Source: Bacteroidaceae bacterium
GTDB lineage: Bacteria > Bacteroidota > Bacteroidia > Bacteroidales > Bacteroidaceae
Assembly: GCA_028707655.1 (NCBI GenBank)
Contig: JAQWAN010000082.1
Coordinates: 1 to 8,298, forward strand
DNA: 8,298 nt
Direction of reading: 5' to 3'
The notes under the pieces were generated by a model, which searched no databases, had not been told where the DNA came from, and was given only the letters and a program-made list of their open reading frames with translations. This document shows positions 5,896 to 8,298 of the stretch, piece after piece (within the stretch, counting starts at the first letter, position 1; each line of letters starts with the position of its first letter). The position numbers were made by a program, and so were the translations under genes.

Positions 5896-8298
5896 ATGAA
5901 AAAAACAATCCTTTTTTTCTTATTGTCCACCTTTTGGCTATTCGTCAATGGACAGATCACTAGTGATCCTGCTTTTCCAACAGAAAACCAGGCCGTTACT
6001 ATCTATTTTGATGCAACGGATACCCCACTTGCTAGTAGTACAACCGATATTTATATGCATGCTGGTGTTGTTACTGACCAAAGCAATGGCCTTTGGAGTC
6101 ATGTTAAATCGGGTTGGGGTGAGAATCTAGCCTCTTGTAAATTAACCAAAGTGTCTGGCGACCAATACAAGGTTGTTATCGGCCCATCGGTACGTGAGTT
6201 TTATGACGTACCTACTAGTGAGAAAATCTTAAAATTTGCATTCGTTTTTCGTAATGCAGCAGCTAGTGCACAAACAAGTAACCTCTTTTATGAAGTTTAC
6301 GATGATGGATTACATGTTCGTATAGATGACCCATCTACTTCGCCTTTAATTACATCTCCTAAAACTTTTACTATCAAAGCCGTTGCTTCTGTAAGCAGTG
6401 CGTTGACTATAACAGTTGATGCTGCTTCCATAGCAACCGTGACAGGTACAGAAATTACAGGAACCTATGAGGCTAACACCCCTGGCGCACACGAAGTGAA
6501 AGTAACTGCTACTGCTAATGGAGAGACTGTTGAGGCTACTCGTTTGATTACCTACAAAGGAACAGTTGTTTATAAAGCTCTTCCTGAGGGTGTAGAGAGT
6601 GGTATTAACTATTCTGCTGATGGTACATCTGCTACCTTAGTTTTTGATACTCCTATCTATTCAAATCCTTCGAATACAAATTATATTACAGATGTTTACC
6701 TAATTGGTGACTTTAATAATTGGGTACCTCAAACTATGTATCGTTCTACCGCTACTGCTAGTTCGGTAGACAGCTGGTGGATTACTGTGGACAATTTGAC
6801 TCCAGGTGAAGAATATGCCTTCCAATATATGGCCTCTAATAAAGGTGGAAAAGTGATGCGTGTGGCAGACCCTTACGCTAACAAGGTGATGGACCAATGG
6901 AATGATAAATGGATTAATTCCGATTATACTATCTATCCAGGTATTCGCGCATTCCCTGAGGAACAAACCACAGGTATTGCTGCAGTGCTTCAACCCGGTA
7001 AAGCCGCTTATAATTGGGAAGTAACCAATTTTGATGCACCAGATAAGAGTAACTTATTAATCTACGAGATGTGGTTACGCGATTTCACCACAGAAGGTTC
7101 TGTAGCGAAAGCCATGGAGAAGTTAGATTATCTACAAAATCTAGGTGTTAATACTATCGAGTTGATGCCTATCACCGAGTTTGACGGTAACTTAAACTGG
7201 GGATATAGTCCCGCTTATTTCTTTGCAGCGGATAAAGCGTATGGCCGTGAGGTAGATTATAAGAAATTTATTGACGAGTGTCACAAACGTGGCATGGCCG
7301 TTATCTTAGATATGGTATTTAACCATTGCACGGGTAACAGCCCATTTGCGCAACTCTATTGGGATGATGACAATAATCGTCCATTGTCGGTTAACCCATG
7401 GTTAAATGTAACCGCTCCTCATAGCTATAGTGTGTATAACGACTTTAGACATACGTATACCGGTACAAAAAACTACTTGAAACGTTCTTTGAAATATTGG
7501 ATGGAAGAGTACAAAGTGGACGGTTTCCGTATGGATTTAGCTAAAGGCTTTACACAAAACAGTAACACAGATGGCTACAATTCTGAACGTATTGGTATCT
7601 TGAAAGATTACTATGACTATGTGAAGAGTGTGAAACCTTCTGCTTATTTTGCTTTGGAATTCTTAGGCGATAGTAACGAAGAAAAAGCTTATGTTGATTA
7701 CGGAATGCTTTCTTGGGATAAGATGGCTGACCCAGCTAAACAATGTAACATGGGTTTCGCTACTGGATCCGATTTAAGTGATGCTTCGGCTAAATTGAAT
7801 AGAGGATGGGGTAATGATTATCTAATTGCTTATCAAGAGAGTCATGATGAAGAAAAACAGGGCTATTATGTATCGCAATATGGTATTGATAAATCGGATA
7901 ATGAATTGTCTTTCAAACGTATGGCCACTACAGCTGCATTGTTCTCTGCTATTCCTGGACCAAAAATGTTATGGCAATTTGAGGAATTAGCTTACAATAA
8001 ATCGTTGTTCTTTGACCCAGACACTAATACGAATAACGAAGATTCTAAGATGAAGGCAAAACCTGCTCATTGGGAATGGACCGAGGATGCAGACCGTATG
8101 CAGGTATACAACGCCTATAGTAAAATGTTATCGTTGCGTAATAAATATCCTGAAGCCTTTATCAACGGTACAGTAGAGGCACAAGTTGGCTCTGGCGACT
8201 GGACCTTGGGTAAACGTGTTTGTATAAAACATGCTACCATGAATATGGTGATTGTTGCTAATTTCCAGTCGAGCGCTATCTCCTCTGATATGAGTTTC
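5896..8298 (+). CDS. Multidomain GH13 (alpha-amylase superfamily) glycoside hydrolase, 3' end outside window
   Basis: This is a glycan-cleaving enzyme expected to act on alpha-glucans such as starch, glycogen or pullulan. The frame is open from ATG 5896 to the window edge (801 codons), so the C-terminus is missing. A signal-peptidase-I type leader (1-19, cleavage before Gln20) has no lipobox. Residues about 21-143 form an N-terminal beta domain of a kind I associate with Bacteroidota amylases, and about 145-222 a small Ig-like domain. Residues about 228-340 form a CBM48-like domain (GDFNNW 271-276, ADPYANKV 324-331). The GH13 barrel starts near 387. Its conserved regions are intact: WGYSP 435-439, DMVFNH 472-477, GFRMD with nucleophile Asp547, acid/base Glu588 in ALEF, and Asp651 in ESHDEE. 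PGPKMLWQFEE lies at 687-697. Region II reads DLAKG, with Gly551 where alpha-amylases have His. It is more like debranching or branching-type GH13 enzymes than SusG; exact specificity is unknown. Start chosen for the leader; it lies 17 bases past the hairpin. Confidence 0.92.
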   Translation, partial: MKKTILFFLLSTFWLFVNGQITSDPAFPTENQAVTIYFDATDTPLASSTTDIYMHAGVVTDQSNGLWSHVKSGWGENLASCKLTKVSGDQYKVVIGPSVREFYDVPTSEKILKFAFVFRNAAASAQTSNLFYEVYDDGLHVRIDDPSTSPLITSPKTFTIKAVASVSSALTITVDAASIATVTGTEITGTYEANTPGAHEVKVTATANGETVEATRLITYKGTVVYKALPEGVESGINYSADGTSATLVFDTPIYSNPSNTNYITDVYLIGDFNNWVPQTMYRSTATASSVDSWWITVDNLTPGEEYAFQYMASNKGGKVMRVADPYANKVMDQWNDKWINSDYTIYPGIRAFPEEQTTGIAAVLQPGKAAYNWEVTNFDAPDKSNLLIYEMWLRDFTTEGSVAKAMEKLDYLQNLGVNTIELMPITEFDGNLNWGYSPAYFFAADKAYGREVDYKKFIDECHKRGMAVILDMVFNHCTGNSPFAQLYWDDDNNRPLSVNPWLNVTAPHSYSVYNDFRHTYTGTKNYLKRSLKYWMEEYKVDGFRMDLAKGFTQNSNTDGYNSERIGILKDYYDYVKSVKPSAYFALEFLGDSNEEKAYVDYGMLSWDKMADPAKQCNMGFATGSDLSDASAKLNRGWGNDYLIAYQESHDEEKQGYYVSQYGIDKSDNELSFKRMATTAALFSAIPGPKMLWQFEELAYNKSLFFDPDTNTNNEDSKMKAKPAHWEWTEDADRMQVYNAYSKMLSLRNKYPEAFINGTVEAQVGSGDWTLGKRVCIKHATMNMVIVANFQSSAISSDMSF

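Noticed and set aside
5948..6130. A 60-codon open frame on the + strand.
   Set aside because: It lies inside the N-terminal domain of the GH13 gene in another frame, has no recognisable features, and the GH13 frame is clearly the coding one.
6700..6993. A 97-codon open frame on the - strand.
   Set aside because: Antisense to the CBM48-like domain of the GH13 gene; the conserved motifs are on the + strand and the antisense protein looks like nothing known.
1..8298. Search for a novel system, mobile element, CRISPR array, tRNA or horizontal-transfer boundary.
   Set aside because: No inverted terminal repeats, transposase motifs, spaced repeats or tRNA-like cloverleaf were seen. The four genes share codon habits and fit a known glycan-utilisation layout.

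Overview
The window is a piece of a starch (alpha-glucan) utilisation locus of the Sus type, from a member of the Bacteroidota, most likely Bacteroidales. The evidence is a SusC/SusD receptor pair, a SusE-type lipoprotein, A/T-rich start regions without clear Shine-Dalgarno sequences, and Q as the first mature residue after signal cleavage. I cannot name the genus. The base composition is AT-rich, and CGT dominates the arginine codons in all four genes, as expected for highly expressed proteins of one genome. I see no sign that any gene is a recent import.

Layout, all on the + strand: a 53-base A/T-rich leader; susC (54-3110), a TonB-dependent outer-membrane transporter; a 4-base gap; susD (3115-4713), the surface glycan-binding lipoprotein that caps SusC; an 18-base gap; a susE-like gene (4732-5823), a surface lipoprotein with two starch-binding-type domains; a strong intrinsic-terminator hairpin (5842-5878); and a long gene starting at 5896. 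That last gene encodes a multidomain GH13 (alpha-amylase superfamily) enzyme. It is open to the last base of the window (801 codons, no stop), so its C-terminus lies outside.

How they work together (inference from the family): SusD and the SusE-like protein bind starch or related alpha-glucans at the cell surface, the GH13 enzyme cuts them, and SusC with SusD imports the oligosaccharides using TonB energy. The enzyme is not a SusG-type surface lipoprotein. It has a signal-peptidase-I type leader, so it is periplasmic or secreted (possibly by type IX secretion). A classical SusG, a susF, susA/susB and the regulator are not in the window and may lie outside it.

I found no mobile element, CRISPR array, tRNA or rRNA, and nothing that amounts to a new kind of system. 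The points most worth a second look are the terminator placed between the binding proteins and the enzyme, the enzyme's domain architecture and active-site variant, and calcium-loop-like motifs in SusC and SusD.
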